63,537 nucleotides of DNA from contig WRFH01000008.1 in assembly GCA_009778915.1 (NCBI GenBank), positions 1 through 63,537 on the forward strand, written 5' to 3'. Made by a program: the position numbers and the translations under genes. The notes beneath the pieces were generated by a model, which saw only the letters and a program-made list of their open reading frames with translations, was not told where the DNA came from and ran no database searches. Below are positions 7,426-15,579 of the stretch, piece by piece. The number at the start of each line of letters is the position of its first letter. The first letter of the stretch is position 1. The DNA is from Elusimicrobiota bacterium (lineage in GTDB: Bacteria > Elusimicrobiota > Elusimicrobia > Elusimicrobiales > Elusimicrobiaceae).

Positions 7426-8168
7426 TCTTCAAATGTAAGTTCCTGAGCGCGCGCGTTGACGCTGATTCCGGCGCGTTGCAGAACGTCGGCAATCTCGGCC
7501 TTTTCAATTCCCAAACTTTCAGATAGAGAATTTAAAATATTTTTTCTCTTATACGCAAAAGCGGCGTTGACAATTTTTTTAAACGCGGCAAATTTTTCAG
7601 GCGGGATTTTATTCTCCGGCGTAAAAATCAGGGCCTCGCTTTCCACTTTCGGCGGAGGATTAAAACTGCCCGGACTCACGCGGCACAGGCTTTTAACTTC
7701 TGCCCGCGCCTGCGACAGCAGACTGAGCGGCCCGTAAAACTCACTGCCGCGCGACGCGGTGATACGCTGCGCCATTTCGCGCTGGAACATAAAAACCGCG
7801 CCGGAAAATTCCGAAAAACCCAAAACTTTATCCAAAATTTCCGCCGCCGCGATATACGGCAGGTTGCCGACAAAAAACTTCTCCCCGCTCGGCAGAATAT
7901 TTAAATCAAAATCTAAAAAATCAGCCTCAAAAATATTTACCCCCGCGCCGCCAGGCAGAGAGGCGCGCAAAATTTTAACCATCTCGGCGTCAATTTCAAT
8001 TAACTGTAACCCGCGCGCGCCGCGCTCCAAAAGCCCGACGGTAAGCGCGCCGCGCCCCGGCCCGATTTCAACCAAAATTTTCCCGCGCGATAAACCGGTG
8101 GCGGCGTCACAAATTTGAGCAATGACGCCGCGGTTAATAAGGAAATTCTGCCCGTATTTTTGTCTCAT
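7374..8168 (-). CDS. rsmA: 16S rRNA dimethyladenosine transferase
   Basis: Dimethylates the two adjacent adenines in the 3' helix of 16S rRNA, using S-adenosylmethionine. 264 residues, with the N-terminal QKYGQNFLI-like start (here RQKYGQNFLINRGV), the SAM motif VEIGPGRGALT (about 34-44) and the catalytic NLPY (about residue 103). The start overlaps the stop of the upstream TPR gene by 4 nt (ATGA). The 3' end overlaps dacB by 52 nt on the other strand. Confidence 0.97.
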   Translation of the reverse strand: MRQKYGQNFLINRGVIAQICDAATGLSRGKILVEIGPGRGALTVGLLERGARGLQLIEIDAEMVKILRASLPGGAGVNIFEADFLDFDLNILPSGEKFFVGNLPYIAAAEILDKVLGFSEFSGAVFMFQREMAQRITASRGSEFYGPLSLLSQARAEVKSLCRVSPGSFNPPPKVESEALIFTPENKIPPEKFAAFKKIVNAAFAYKRKNILNSLSESLGIEKAEIADVLQRAGISVNARAQELTFEDYLNFLEAARTSSKLLI

Positions 8169-9847
8169 TTTTTCTTTTTGCCGCCAGATTTTATAAATTC
8201 TAAATTATTTTTGGCGATTTTATTTTTGGGGTTTATATCCAGCACTTTCTGGTAGACCGCCGCCGCGTCGTCTTCGCGTCCTAAAATTATATATGCGGTG
8301 CCTTTGCCGAGCAGCGCGATTTCATTGTTCGCGTCCTGCGCTAACGCGGCGTCAAAATTTTTAAGGCCGTCGTCGCCTTTACCCAGCGTCAGCGCGGCAA
8401 GACCTTGCAAAATATAATCAAACGTGTCGGCTTGTTTGCCGGCGTCGGTTTTATCTTCAATGCGCGTCTCTATATCCGGCGCGATTTCATAAACGAAACG
8501 CACCCAGTTACGGCCAGTCACCCAAAGCCCCATATCGTTCCCGACGGTGCGCGGATTGTACGCCGTATTTTGGTTCGTATCCCCCGCCGCCGTAACGGGT
8601 TCGCGCTGCACGACGTCGGTCTTAATGCTCATCTGCGTTTTTGTGCCCTGCGGCGCGGAAGACAGCGCGCTTTGTAACGCGGCGGCTATAGTCTCAATCT
8701 GCGCGGCACGGTCTTTCTCGTCCGACGGATTTAAAATAAAAACGCGGCTGAAAGATTTAGTATTTTGCGCGGCATCCTGCGCGCGGGCAAGCAGCATTTC
8801 GCGTTCAAGCGCGCTCTTTTCTCTGACGTCCTGCGGCTTATTTTCTTTGGGGAGATATGAAACTTCGGCCTCGATTCTTACTTCCGTACCCGGGCTGAAA
8901 CGGGACAGAGCGTTTTTTAAATTTTGTATTTCCGGCGACGACGCGCTCTTGTTTTCAACGCCGCTGTAAGCGACGTTCAACGCAAGGCCTTTGCCCTCCG
9001 CGCTTGTAATAGCAAAGGCTTTTACCGCTGTGTCTTTGGCCTCCTGCACGGCACCGGTAACATAAAGCAAATTCGCGTAACGCAGCCGCGCGATAAAATC
9101 GCCCGGTTTTGTGCCGACGGATTTTTTATAGTACGTAAGCGCGTCTTTATTCTGCCCGCGTTTTTCGTAAGTGGCGGCAAGGGCCAGCATGGCATCTTCA
9201 TTGCCGGGAAAAAGTTTTATGGCTCTTTTAAACGCGGTCTCCGCCGCTTCGTCGCGGCCTATGGCTTCGCTGATTACGCCAAGCTGGTTGAAATACAGCG
9301 CTTCGCGCGGAGCAAGCTCCGTCGCTTTGCGGGCGTAGTCCAGCGCGAGTTCCATTTTTTTCTGCGCGGCGTAAACGGAAGATAAGTTCATTTTAACGTC
9401 CGGCCGGTCGGGACCGATTTTATCCGCCGTCTCAAACTCCGTCTGAGCGGCATCAATATCGCCTTTCCACCCGTAAGCTATACCCAGCAGCAGGTGCGCG
9501 TCCTGGTTATTTTTATCAAGTGATAAAGCCTGTTTATATTCACTGACGGCGGAGTCAACCCTGCCGGTCCAGTATAACGCCGCGCCCAGTAATATATAAG
9601 GCTCCGGCGAGTTAGGATTTTTTACGGCGGCTTTTGCAAAAGCGTTTACCGCGCCCTCATACTTTCCTATAGACATGAAATAAAAACCTTTTTGGACGTC
9701 GTTCTGAGACTGCGTTTCCATGACGCTGTCCCAGACGCTTTTTGAATAATCCGGGTTAATTTCCTGCCGCGGCCTGCCCAAAAGCCCTGCGGCAAAAACC
9801 TGCGCGCCGGCCAAAATAAAAATTAAAAATAATTTAAATTTATCCAT
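8165..9847 (-). CDS. Secreted tetratricopeptide-repeat protein
   Basis: 560 residues with a signal peptide (about 1-20). About seven consecutive TPR units follow (about 50-280), then a middle domain (about 300-450) without recognised motifs, and two further TPRs near the C terminus ending in a GGKKKK tail. It is probably a periplasmic scaffold, but the partner is unknown. It shares a 4-nt overlap with rsmA. There is no Shine-Dalgarno; an extended -10 ends 6 nt before the ATG. Confidence 0.8.
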   Translation of the reverse strand: MDKFKLFLIFILAGAQVFAAGLLGRPRQEINPDYSKSVWDSVMETQSQNDVQKGFYFMSIGKYEGAVNAFAKAAVKNPNSPEPYILLGAALYWTGRVDSAVSEYKQALSLDKNNQDAHLLLGIAYGWKGDIDAAQTEFETADKIGPDRPDVKMNLSSVYAAQKKMELALDYARKATELAPREALYFNQLGVISEAIGRDEAAETAFKRAIKLFPGNEDAMLALAATYEKRGQNKDALTYYKKSVGTKPGDFIARLRYANLLYVTGAVQEAKDTAVKAFAITSAEGKGLALNVAYSGVENKSASSPEIQNLKNALSRFSPGTEVRIEAEVSYLPKENKPQDVREKSALEREMLLARAQDAAQNTKSFSRVFILNPSDEKDRAAQIETIAAALQSALSSAPQGTKTQMSIKTDVVQREPVTAAGDTNQNTAYNPRTVGNDMGLWVTGRNWVRFVYEIAPDIETRIEDKTDAGKQADTFDYILQGLAALTLGKGDDGLKNFDAALAQDANNEIALLGKGTAYIILGREDDAAAVYQKVLDINPKNKIAKNNLEFIKSGGKKKK

Positions 9848-9853
9848 ATAAAA

Positions 9854-9862
9854 ATTTTATCA
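9854..9862 (-). promoter_or_regulatory. Extended -10 (TGATAAAAT) fused to the upstream terminator
   Basis: On the minus strand TGATAAAAT ends 6 nt before the TPR-gene ATG and begins directly after the U-tract of the terminator that follows the 495-residue protein gene. The arrangement matches those before nadK and maeB. Confidence 0.55.
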
Positions 9863-9906
9863 AAAAAAATGCCGCCGCTTTAACACAACAGGCGGAGGAG
9901 CGGCGG
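9862..9906 (-). terminator. Rho-independent terminator of the 495-residue protein gene
   Basis: CCGCCGCT (9872-9879) pairs with AGCGGCGG (9899-9906). On the minus strand the stem is followed by a run of eight T residues. It starts 10 nt after the stop codon of the gene at 9916. Confidence 0.85.
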
Positions 9907-9915
9907 ATAAAAGAT

Positions 9916-11403
9916 TTATGGGCAGACAGCCTCACTGTTTGCAAGCGCTTCCTGATTAAGAACCCTTAAAACTTCCAGAGTATACGGCGAATCCGCAGGC
10001 GGCGGTCTTAAAGGATTCCTAAGGCCCGGATTGAACATATTTGAAGCGGTAGCATAATTGTTCACCGATTGTACCCAGCTACACCTGCTATCGAAATTAC
10101 TGTTGTGAGCCGCATCTTGGTCAATTACCTTTTGGCAGCTGTTATTACTATTACTTCCCTGGGTTGAACACAAACCGCATTTTTGGTTAATTGTTTCCTG
10201 AATAGTATTATATTGCACGCATTTATCGCTGAGTTGTTTCACCAGGGCATTCCAATTAACATAATCCTGCGTTGCGCTTCTACAATCATTAAAAAAATTA
10301 ATGCAACATTCCGGGGCTTTATCTATCACGCTTGTACCAATAGTTTGCATATCATCCCGCAAGGTTTGTAACGCTTGTTTATTATTATTCATCGCATCTT
10401 GGCAGACTTTTGTTTTGAGTTTGTCATTTTGAAATTGGCTGGCATCCTTGTCAACACTGGCCTGGTCGGAGACTGTGGCGGCGTTCTCGCTCCCTTTTAA
10501 AACTACTTCGTCCGGACGGACGCTGCCGTCGAAAGCGGCGCGGGCCAGCGTTTTTTTGCTCTCCTGTACTCTGGCTCTGTCGCCAGCGCGCGTAAAAAGC
10601 CATGACGTGCCGGCCTGGTTCAGCGGCTCCGCGCCGAACTCATTCAAGTTGCCCAGCGGCGCTCTTCCGCGTTTGGAACGGTCTTTTGGGTTTACCATCG
10701 CCTGCAGCTGGCCGCGCGCCGGTTTGCCCATATTTCTTGCCGCGTAGTCAAGAGTGCCGCTGTTTGTTTGCGGGTTAACTGTTTGTATATCGCTTGCTCC
10801 CGTCTGCCTGACAAGGGAGCTTTCCACCGGCGGGCCGTCGGACGGTTCTCTGGCAAGAGGCACGTCGCCCTGGAACAACCCCTGCTGCGCGGCGTTAAAT
10901 TTAGACATGTCAACTTGTGTATCGGAGGATTCAGAATATCCGTCCGGATTGTTTTTCGCGACGCCGTAAACCTGAGGCACGGCTGAGCCGCTTCTTATAG
11001 CCGCTTCGCGCAGACGCTGCGCGTCAAGAAGATAAGTGTCTCCCAGCGGCCCTTGCTCAAAAGGCGAAACTGCGCTCATAGTATAAGACAAATCCGAACG
11101 GCTGGCGTCATATCCGCCGCCGGCGCCGCCATATCTGCCCGCCGCGCCAATCCCGGCGCCGCCTAAGGAATTGATTTTTAAATTCGACGAACCCGTTAAA
11201 ATACTCAGCAGTGTAACTCCGCGGTTATCAATATCGTCAAACCCCTTACTTACAAGCAAGCTTCTTACGCCCGGCACTTTATCAAGCGGCACGACGGTGC
11301 CCAGCAGCAGAAAAAGGATAATAAGTATAATGAGCGCTAAAATCCACCTTCTATCTTTTTCTCTTTTGACGATAGGAGAGCTTTTTTTAAAACTGTTAAC
11401 CAT
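9916..11403 (-). CDS. Single-pass membrane protein with Cys-rich C-terminal region
   Basis: 495 residues. A basic cytoplasmic tail is followed by one strong membrane helix (about 21-41). A long Ser/Gly/Asn-rich region follows, then a C-terminal region (about 330-495) with about a dozen cysteines, including CC, CGLC and a final C near the end. The layout suggests an anchored extracytoplasmic protein with disulfides. It resembles the 620-residue protein at 59469 in architecture, not clearly in sequence. No family was recognised. TATAAT lies 6 nt before the ATG and no ribosome-binding site is present. Confidence 0.7.
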   Translation of the reverse strand: MVNSFKKSSPIVKREKDRRWILALIILIILFLLLGTVVPLDKVPGVRSLLVSKGFDDIDNRGVTLLSILTGSSNLKINSLGGAGIGAAGRYGGAGGGYDASRSDLSYTMSAVSPFEQGPLGDTYLLDAQRLREAAIRSGSAVPQVYGVAKNNPDGYSESSDTQVDMSKFNAAQQGLFQGDVPLAREPSDGPPVESSLVRQTGASDIQTVNPQTNSGTLDYAARNMGKPARGQLQAMVNPKDRSKRGRAPLGNLNEFGAEPLNQAGTSWLFTRAGDRARVQESKKTLARAAFDGSVRPDEVVLKGSENAATVSDQASVDKDASQFQNDKLKTKVCQDAMNNNKQALQTLRDDMQTIGTSVIDKAPECCINFFNDCRSATQDYVNWNALVKQLSDKCVQYNTIQETINQKCGLCSTQGSNSNNSCQKVIDQDAAHNSNFDSRCSWVQSVNNYATASNMFNPGLRNPLRPPPADSPYTLEVLRVLNQEALANSEAVCP

Positions 11404-11409
11404 GATTTA

Positions 11410-11415
11410 ATTATA
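11410..11415 (-). promoter_or_regulatory. -10 box for leaderless mRNA of the 495-residue protein
   Basis: A perfect TATAAT on the minus strand, 6 nt (TAAATC) before the ATG. A second TATAAT-like stretch lies at about 11424-11429, next to the repeat at 11431. Confidence 0.55.
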
Positions 11416-11430
11416 ATAAATTGATTATAG

Positions 11431-11478
11431 TCCGTCCTCCGATTTTTTCCCTCTCCCCTTATGGGGAGAGGGAAAAAA
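11431..11478. repeat. Dispersed repeat copy 1: TCCGTCCTCC plus 16-bp hairpin
   Basis: TCCGTCCTCC is followed by a perfect 16-bp inverted repeat (TTTTTTCCCTCTCCCC, 11443-11458) with loop TTAT. A second copy with the same order and sequence is at 54811-54850. Degenerate CCCTT/AAGGGG-like hairpins lie near 27190-27225 and 28328-28352. This copy separates the prohead-protease gene from the 495-residue gene. It is REP-like, and its function is unknown. Confidence 0.6.
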
Positions 11479-11499
11479 CAAAGCGCCTGTTCCCTTGTT

Positions 11500-12102
11500 T
11501 TATTTTTTTAACGCCGTTATCCAGTTGTCAATTTCGGCCTGCAGAGCGGCGGCGGTAATTTTTTTAATATCGCCGGCATCGTCTAGTTCCTTTAAACTTT
11601 TCTCTACCGCCGTTGCCAGGCTGTCCGGGTCCGCAGGAATGGCGACAAGGCTGATTTCATAAATATCCGCCAGCGTCAGGAAATTAGGATTTTTAGCGTC
11701 CTCATAATGGAAACGCCCGGCTATGCTTATTCCCTTCGCGTGTCCTTCCTTGTATATATGGCGCGCATGCGCCACCACCGGGTGGTTTGACGTCGAAAAC
11801 AATGCCTTGAAATAAAGCCCTTTGTCATCTTCGCGTATATTGACGACGGAGCCGGCCAAATGGTCCAGCCGGTTGACGTGGTCAATTAACAAAACGGGAT
11901 TTTTGGCAAAATTTTTAAGCTCATAAACATAATCCCTTTTTTTGTCATACACCACAGGAATATCGCCGTAGCGGTCCGGCTGGTTTTTTGTATTGGCGTA
12001 ACCCTGCAGGTAAACCAGCCCGTCGTTCTCCGTGATTTTTATCTCGTTAATCGGCAGGATTTTTACGGCCGGCGCCTCTTTTGTCCCTTTAATAATTTTC
12101 AT
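11500..12102 (-). CDS. HK97-family phage prohead protease
   Basis: 200 residues matching the prohead-protease family (herpesvirus-assemblin-like serine protease). Visible features are GYANTKNQPDRYGDIP near residue 35, the catalytic-type His in LLIDHVNR (about residue 73), the Ser in KGISIAGRF (about residue 127) and the ISLVAIPADPDS segment. In phages it cleaves the capsid scaffold and lies between portal and capsid genes. Here it overlaps the portal gene by 1 nt, but no capsid gene follows. Nothing in the sequence shows decay. Confidence 0.88.
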   Translation of the reverse strand: MKIIKGTKEAPAVKILPINEIKITENDGLVYLQGYANTKNQPDRYGDIPVVYDKKRDYVYELKNFAKNPVLLIDHVNRLDHLAGSVVNIREDDKGLYFKALFSTSNHPVVAHARHIYKEGHAKGISIAGRFHYEDAKNPNFLTLADIYEISLVAIPADPDSLATAVEKSLKELDDAGDIKKITAAALQAEIDNWITALKK

Positions 12103-13289
12103 TAAAATCTCCTTTTATTTTTTCTGTTGCCGATGCTGAACGGAAGACCGAGCGCGGTAATAACTTCCTCTTTTTCAAACCCCATTTCAATGTAAAGTTT
12201 GGCGGCCTGCGCGCGGGTGACTTCGTCGTCTTTAAGCACCGATATCGCGGTAATGTCAGGCGTAAAATAAAGTTCGTTTTTCCTGTCAAAATCAGGCAGC
12301 AGAAACTCCGTCAGCGCTTCTAGGATTAACGTCAGTTTGGGCAGCACGCAGGTTTGGTAAAAAATACGCTGCTGTTCCCGCGTGTTATACTGCGGAGCGT
12401 GGTCAAAAATTCCCGCCAAAGCAGGCGGCACGTGGAAGATGGAAAGTATTGTCTCGCGGTTAACTTTAAGGCCGCTTATAAAATCCATATCCCTCTGGCT
12501 CATGCCCATAGACTGCCAGCGCAATCCGCCTTCCAGCAGCGCGACTTTATGCGCTTTGGCGGCGGAAGTATATTTTTCGCTCCACGCCTGCAGAATGCGG
12601 TTTCTGGACGCGTCGTCCAGTTTCCCGTCCGTAGAAATTATGCCGGACAGCGTGGCCGAATTTTCAAAAAACGCCCTGTTATAATTTTCCGCGCTTTCAT
12701 AACTGTCCGCCGCGCCCCTTGCCGCGGCCAGCGGCGACAAGCCGTAAAAAAAGTCAAAAGGATTAAAATATTTTATATGGATAACGTCTTTTGACTTATA
12801 ATACGCAGTCTTGCCGCTGACGCGGTATTTGTAACCCTGCACCGGTTCCGCCGCGGTGCTGCCGGGCACTATTTCAACAAGGTGGCTAAGCAGCGGGTAA
12901 AGTTCCCGCGGGCTGCCGTCGGCGCGCGGCGCGTCTTTTAATATATACGCGTTGCCGGTAAGCTCAAGGCTGGCGCAAATCCACTGCCGCAGCGCGCGGC
13001 CAGTCATAAACGGGTTCGGGCGGTATAACAGTTCAAGCGCCGGGTGTTTCTGCAAAATTTCCCCGGCGGCGTTTTTAAGCAGAAACTCCGTTGACGCCAC
13101 GCTTTCCGATACTACGGACACGCAAGCGTACACCCACGGTTTGTCGGCGTAAGCCTCCACGTACGGCGTATAGTTGCGCGCGGCGGGCGCCGGCAGACGG
13201 TTTATGCCGCCGGAAAGTTCGATAACCGACGGCGCGGTAAAAGACTTCTCGTCTTTTACGAATGATTTTATTTTTTCAATTATATTCAT
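12102..13289 (-). CDS. HK97-family phage portal protein
   Basis: 395 residues. It contains the portal-family landmarks YADKPWVYACVSVVSESVAS (about 45-65), LTGNAYILKD (about 113), a KYFNPFDFFYGLSPL segment (about 174-188) and IFHVPPALAGI (about 285-295). Portal rings are the DNA entry channel of tailed-phage heads. No terminase precedes it, and a strong terminator on the same strand sits 23 nt upstream. The ATG has no Shine-Dalgarno (TGACTTAAATTA). The reading frame is complete. Confidence 0.88.
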   Translation of the reverse strand: MNIIEKIKSFVKDEKSFTAPSVIELSGGINRLPAPAARNYTPYVEAYADKPWVYACVSVVSESVASTEFLLKNAAGEILQKHPALELLYRPNPFMTGRALRQWICASLELTGNAYILKDAPRADGSPRELYPLLSHLVEIVPGSTAAEPVQGYKYRVSGKTAYYKSKDVIHIKYFNPFDFFYGLSPLAAARGAADSYESAENYNRAFFENSATLSGIISTDGKLDDASRNRILQAWSEKYTSAAKAHKVALLEGGLRWQSMGMSQRDMDFISGLKVNRETILSIFHVPPALAGIFDHAPQYNTREQQRIFYQTCVLPKLTLILEALTEFLLPDFDRKNELYFTPDITAISVLKDDEVTRAQAAKLYIEMGFEKEEVITALGLPFSIGNRKNKRRF

Positions 13290-13311
13290 TAATTTAAGTC
13301 AGGTTTGGCGT

Positions 13312-13355
13312 AAAAAAGAACCGCCCCGACCTGTACAGCGGTCTGGCGACGGTTC
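13312..13355 (-). terminator. Terminator or attenuator immediately upstream of the portal gene
   Basis: GAACCG (13318-13323) pairs with CGGTTC (13350-13355), and an inner GACC/GGTC stem closes an 8-nt loop. On the minus strand the hairpin is followed by six T residues (13317-13312). It points toward the portal gene, so any minus transcript from the promoter at 13366-13394 would meet it after about 5-45 nt. Confidence 0.75.
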
Positions 13356-13365
13356 TCCCATATAT

Positions 13366-13394
13366 TTAATAGCAATTTTGACAATAATAGTCAA
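13366..13394 (-). promoter_or_regulatory. Minus-strand sigma70-type promoter toward the portal gene
   Basis: TTGACT (13394-13389), a 17-nt spacer and TATTAA (13371-13366). It overlaps a plus-strand promoter. The sequence TTGACAATAATAGTCAA (13378-13394) is an inverted repeat shared by both -35 elements. Confidence 0.5.
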
Positions 13395-13407
13395 TTCTGT
13401 TTATAGG
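13378..13407 (+). promoter_or_regulatory. Plus-strand promoter toward the secreted protein at 13541
   Basis: TTGACA at 13378-13383 with an 18-nt spacer to TATAGG at 13402-13407. An alternative TATAAT stands at 13466-13471, nearer the gene. Which one is used cannot be told from sequence. Confidence 0.45.
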
Positions 13408-13442
13408 TCCAAAGACCTATTCGTCGGTAGGTCCTTTGGCCC
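13403..13442 (+). promoter_or_regulatory. Overlapping inverted repeats (operator or alternative hairpins)
   Basis: ATAGGTC-CAAA-GACCTAT (13403-13420) is a perfect hairpin. Its right half can instead pair with TAGGTCCTTTGG (13428-13439), giving an 11-bp stem with one bulged C. The first palindrome covers the candidate -10 at 13402, so a repressor site is as likely as an RNA switch. The rest of 13443-13540 holds only the second -10 and the ribosome-binding site. Confidence 0.4.
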
Positions 13443-13540
13443 CTGTACAGAACGCGAATATATACTATAATATTGTAGTAGTACAGTGGTACAGCAGAAA
13501 ACAGTAAACCGCTGCTGCAAATATCAAAGGAGAAAAACTT

Positions 13541-14185
13541 ATGAAAAAAATGTTAATAATTTCAGCCGTGCTTGTCCTCGCGACCGCGGCTTACTGCCAA
13601 ACCGCCAACACCCAGGACGCCAACGCCGCAAAAAAGGTTTCCGCCAGGCCGTGCGTGCCTAACCCTAAGGAGGGCAAAGTATGCCCGGAGCCGCCGCCTT
13701 GTAATTCAGCGGCAAACAATAGAAAAGAATACAATGCGCAGGGATTGGCTATTTCGGCATTTGGAGACGGCGAATGCGTTAACTATGTGAATGCAAAAGA
13801 TGAGGTCATTAAGGCGCATTCCGCGGAATTCAAGGATACCATAAATGCTTTTTATGAACAAGATAAAAAAGCAGGCTTGGTAGATAGTACGCGCATAGAC
13901 ACCCATCAAGCAGAAAGAATTTTAGCGGCCCAACAGTCACTCCTTAAAAAATATTCTCCGGAACTCACGGCTGACTGGGCGTCCCTCAGGAAAGATGACG
14001 AAGCGAAAGCAGACAGTATTGCCGCCGGCGTAAAAGCCAAGGGAAACAGTGTGGCTAAAGAGGAAAAACAAGGCAAGCAAGGCTTCTTTTCTAAAATATT
14101 CCAAGCTCTCACAGATTATGTGGCGTCTTCTCCGGGGGACCCAGAGAAAGCAAGAAAATGGGAACGCTCCGGTATCGGATACTAA
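13541..14185 (+). CDS. Secreted protein of unknown family with N-terminal cysteines
   Basis: 214 residues with a signal peptide (about 1-19, ending AAYCQ). Five cysteines lie in the first third (RPCVPNPKEGKVC, PPPC, GEC), followed by a charged, mostly helical stretch. The end is basic and aromatic (GFFSKIFQALTDYV). No homologous family was recognised. It has a good AAAGGAG site and its own terminator, so it is a single-gene unit, divergent from the portal/protease pair. Confidence 0.7.
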   Translation: MKKMLIISAVLVLATAAYCQTANTQDANAAKKVSARPCVPNPKEGKVCPEPPPCNSAANNRKEYNAQGLAISAFGDGECVNYVNAKDEVIKAHSAEFKDTINAFYEQDKKAGLVDSTRIDTHQAERILAAQQSLLKKYSPELTADWASLRKDDEAKADSIAAGVKAKGNSVAKEEKQGKQGFFSKIFQALTDYVASSPGDPEKARKWERSGIGY

Positions 14186-14205
14186 TAAAAATTATTTACC
14201 GTAAA

Positions 14206-14240
14206 AAGGACTGCCTGTTAAAAAGGCAGTCTTTTTTATT
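14206..14240 (+). terminator. Rho-independent terminator
   Basis: GACTGCCT/AGGCAGTC stem (14209-14216 with 14224-14231), 7-nt loop, followed by TTTTTT. It closes the single-gene unit ending at 14185. Confidence 0.92.
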
Positions 14241-14298
14241 GTCTCAGGCATGTGAATTTAGTTTAATATATTTATATATTAATGCACGGAGACTCTAA

Positions 14299-15555
14299 AT
14301 GTTTCATTACAAAGATAATATTTTACACGCGGAAGACGTCGCGATTGACAAAATAGCGGAGGCGGTGGGCACGCCTTTTTATGTGTATTCTAGTAAAACT
14401 CTGTCCGATAATTTTAAAGCCTTTGAAAACGCTTTAAAAAACGCGAAATTGAAACATACAATCTGCTATTCCATTAAAGCGAACAATAACCTCGGCATTA
14501 CCGGCACACTTGCCGCGCTGGGCAGCGGGGCTGACGTTGTTTCCGCCGGCGAAATGCATGTGGCCCTTACCGCGGGAATACCGGCGGATAAAATAGTTTT
14601 CTCGGGCGTAGGCAAAACGCGTGCGGAACTAAAAAGCGCCATTGAAAACCGCATTTTGCAAATCAACGCGGAAAGCGAAGCGGAAATAAATAATATAAAT
14701 GATATCGCGCTGAAACTAGGCATAAAAGCCAACGTCGCCCTCCGCGTAAACCCCGATGTAGACGCCAAAACCCATGTCAAAATCACTACCGGTAAAAAAG
14801 AAAATAAATTCGGCGTGGACTGGGACGAAGCCAAAGGCCTTTACCTGAAAACCGCAAAGATGAAAGGGATAAACCTCGTCGGCATAGCCATGCACATAGG
14901 CTCGCAGATTTTGGATTTGGACCCTTTCCGTCTGGCTTTTACCAAAATGGCGGCTATGGTTGAAGAACTGGAAAGCGCGGGCATAAAACTGCAAAATCTA
15001 GACCTTGGCGGCGGCCTCGGTATAAACTATAACGTTGAACTTCCGCCGTCTAAGGACGACTACGCGCAAGTCATAGCTCAGACGCTGGGCAAGTTTAACA
15101 AACACATTATAATAGAACCCGGCCGCGCGATGGTCGGCGACGCGGGCATTTTGGTAACCGAAGTTATTTACACCAAAAAAATGGGCGAAAGAAATTACAT
15201 AATAGTAGACGCCGGCATGAACGACCTAGTGCGCCCGGCCATGTATGACGCGTGGCACACGATTATCCCGGCGCGTAAAACCGGCGCGGCGCCGATAACC
15301 GCAGATATCGTCGGCCCCATCTGCGAAACAAGCGACACTTTCGCCAAAGACCGTATTATAGAACCCGTAGCGCAGGGCGATTTACTGGCCATGATGTCGG
15401 CCGGCGCATACGGCTCTTCAATGTCATCAATTTATAATTTCCGCCCGCTTGTGCCGGAGGTTATGGCGCACGGCAAAAAATTTGAAGTAGTGCGAAAAAG
15501 AACAACCTACGAACAAATGCTCTCAGGCGAGAGCAAACCTTCCTGGATAAAATAA
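14299..15555 (+). CDS. lysA: Diaminopimelate decarboxylase
   Basis: The last step of lysine synthesis (meso-diaminopimelate to lysine and CO2), PLP-dependent, fold type III. 418 residues. The PLP-binding lysine is in CYSIKANNN (about residue 56), followed by HIGSQILDLDPF (about 200), the phosphate-binding EPGRAMVGDAG (about 274) and CETSDTFAKDR (about 345), the last corresponding to the family CESGD motif with a slight change. A GGAG site lies 8 nt before the ATG. It is a single gene ended by a hairpin. Confidence 0.96.
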   Translation: MFHYKDNILHAEDVAIDKIAEAVGTPFYVYSSKTLSDNFKAFENALKNAKLKHTICYSIKANNNLGITGTLAALGSGADVVSAGEMHVALTAGIPADKIVFSGVGKTRAELKSAIENRILQINAESEAEINNINDIALKLGIKANVALRVNPDVDAKTHVKITTGKKENKFGVDWDEAKGLYLKTAKMKGINLVGIAMHIGSQILDLDPFRLAFTKMAAMVEELESAGIKLQNLDLGGGLGINYNVELPPSKDDYAQVIAQTLGKFNKHIIIEPGRAMVGDAGILVTEVIYTKKMGERNYIIVDAGMNDLVRPAMYDAWHTIIPARKTGAAPITADIVGPICETSDTFAKDRIIEPVAQGDLLAMMSAGAYGSSMSSIYNFRPLVPEVMAHGKKFEVVRKRTTYEQMLSGESKPSWIK

Positions 15556-15579
15556 ACTGGCACTTTGTTTCAGCAATAA

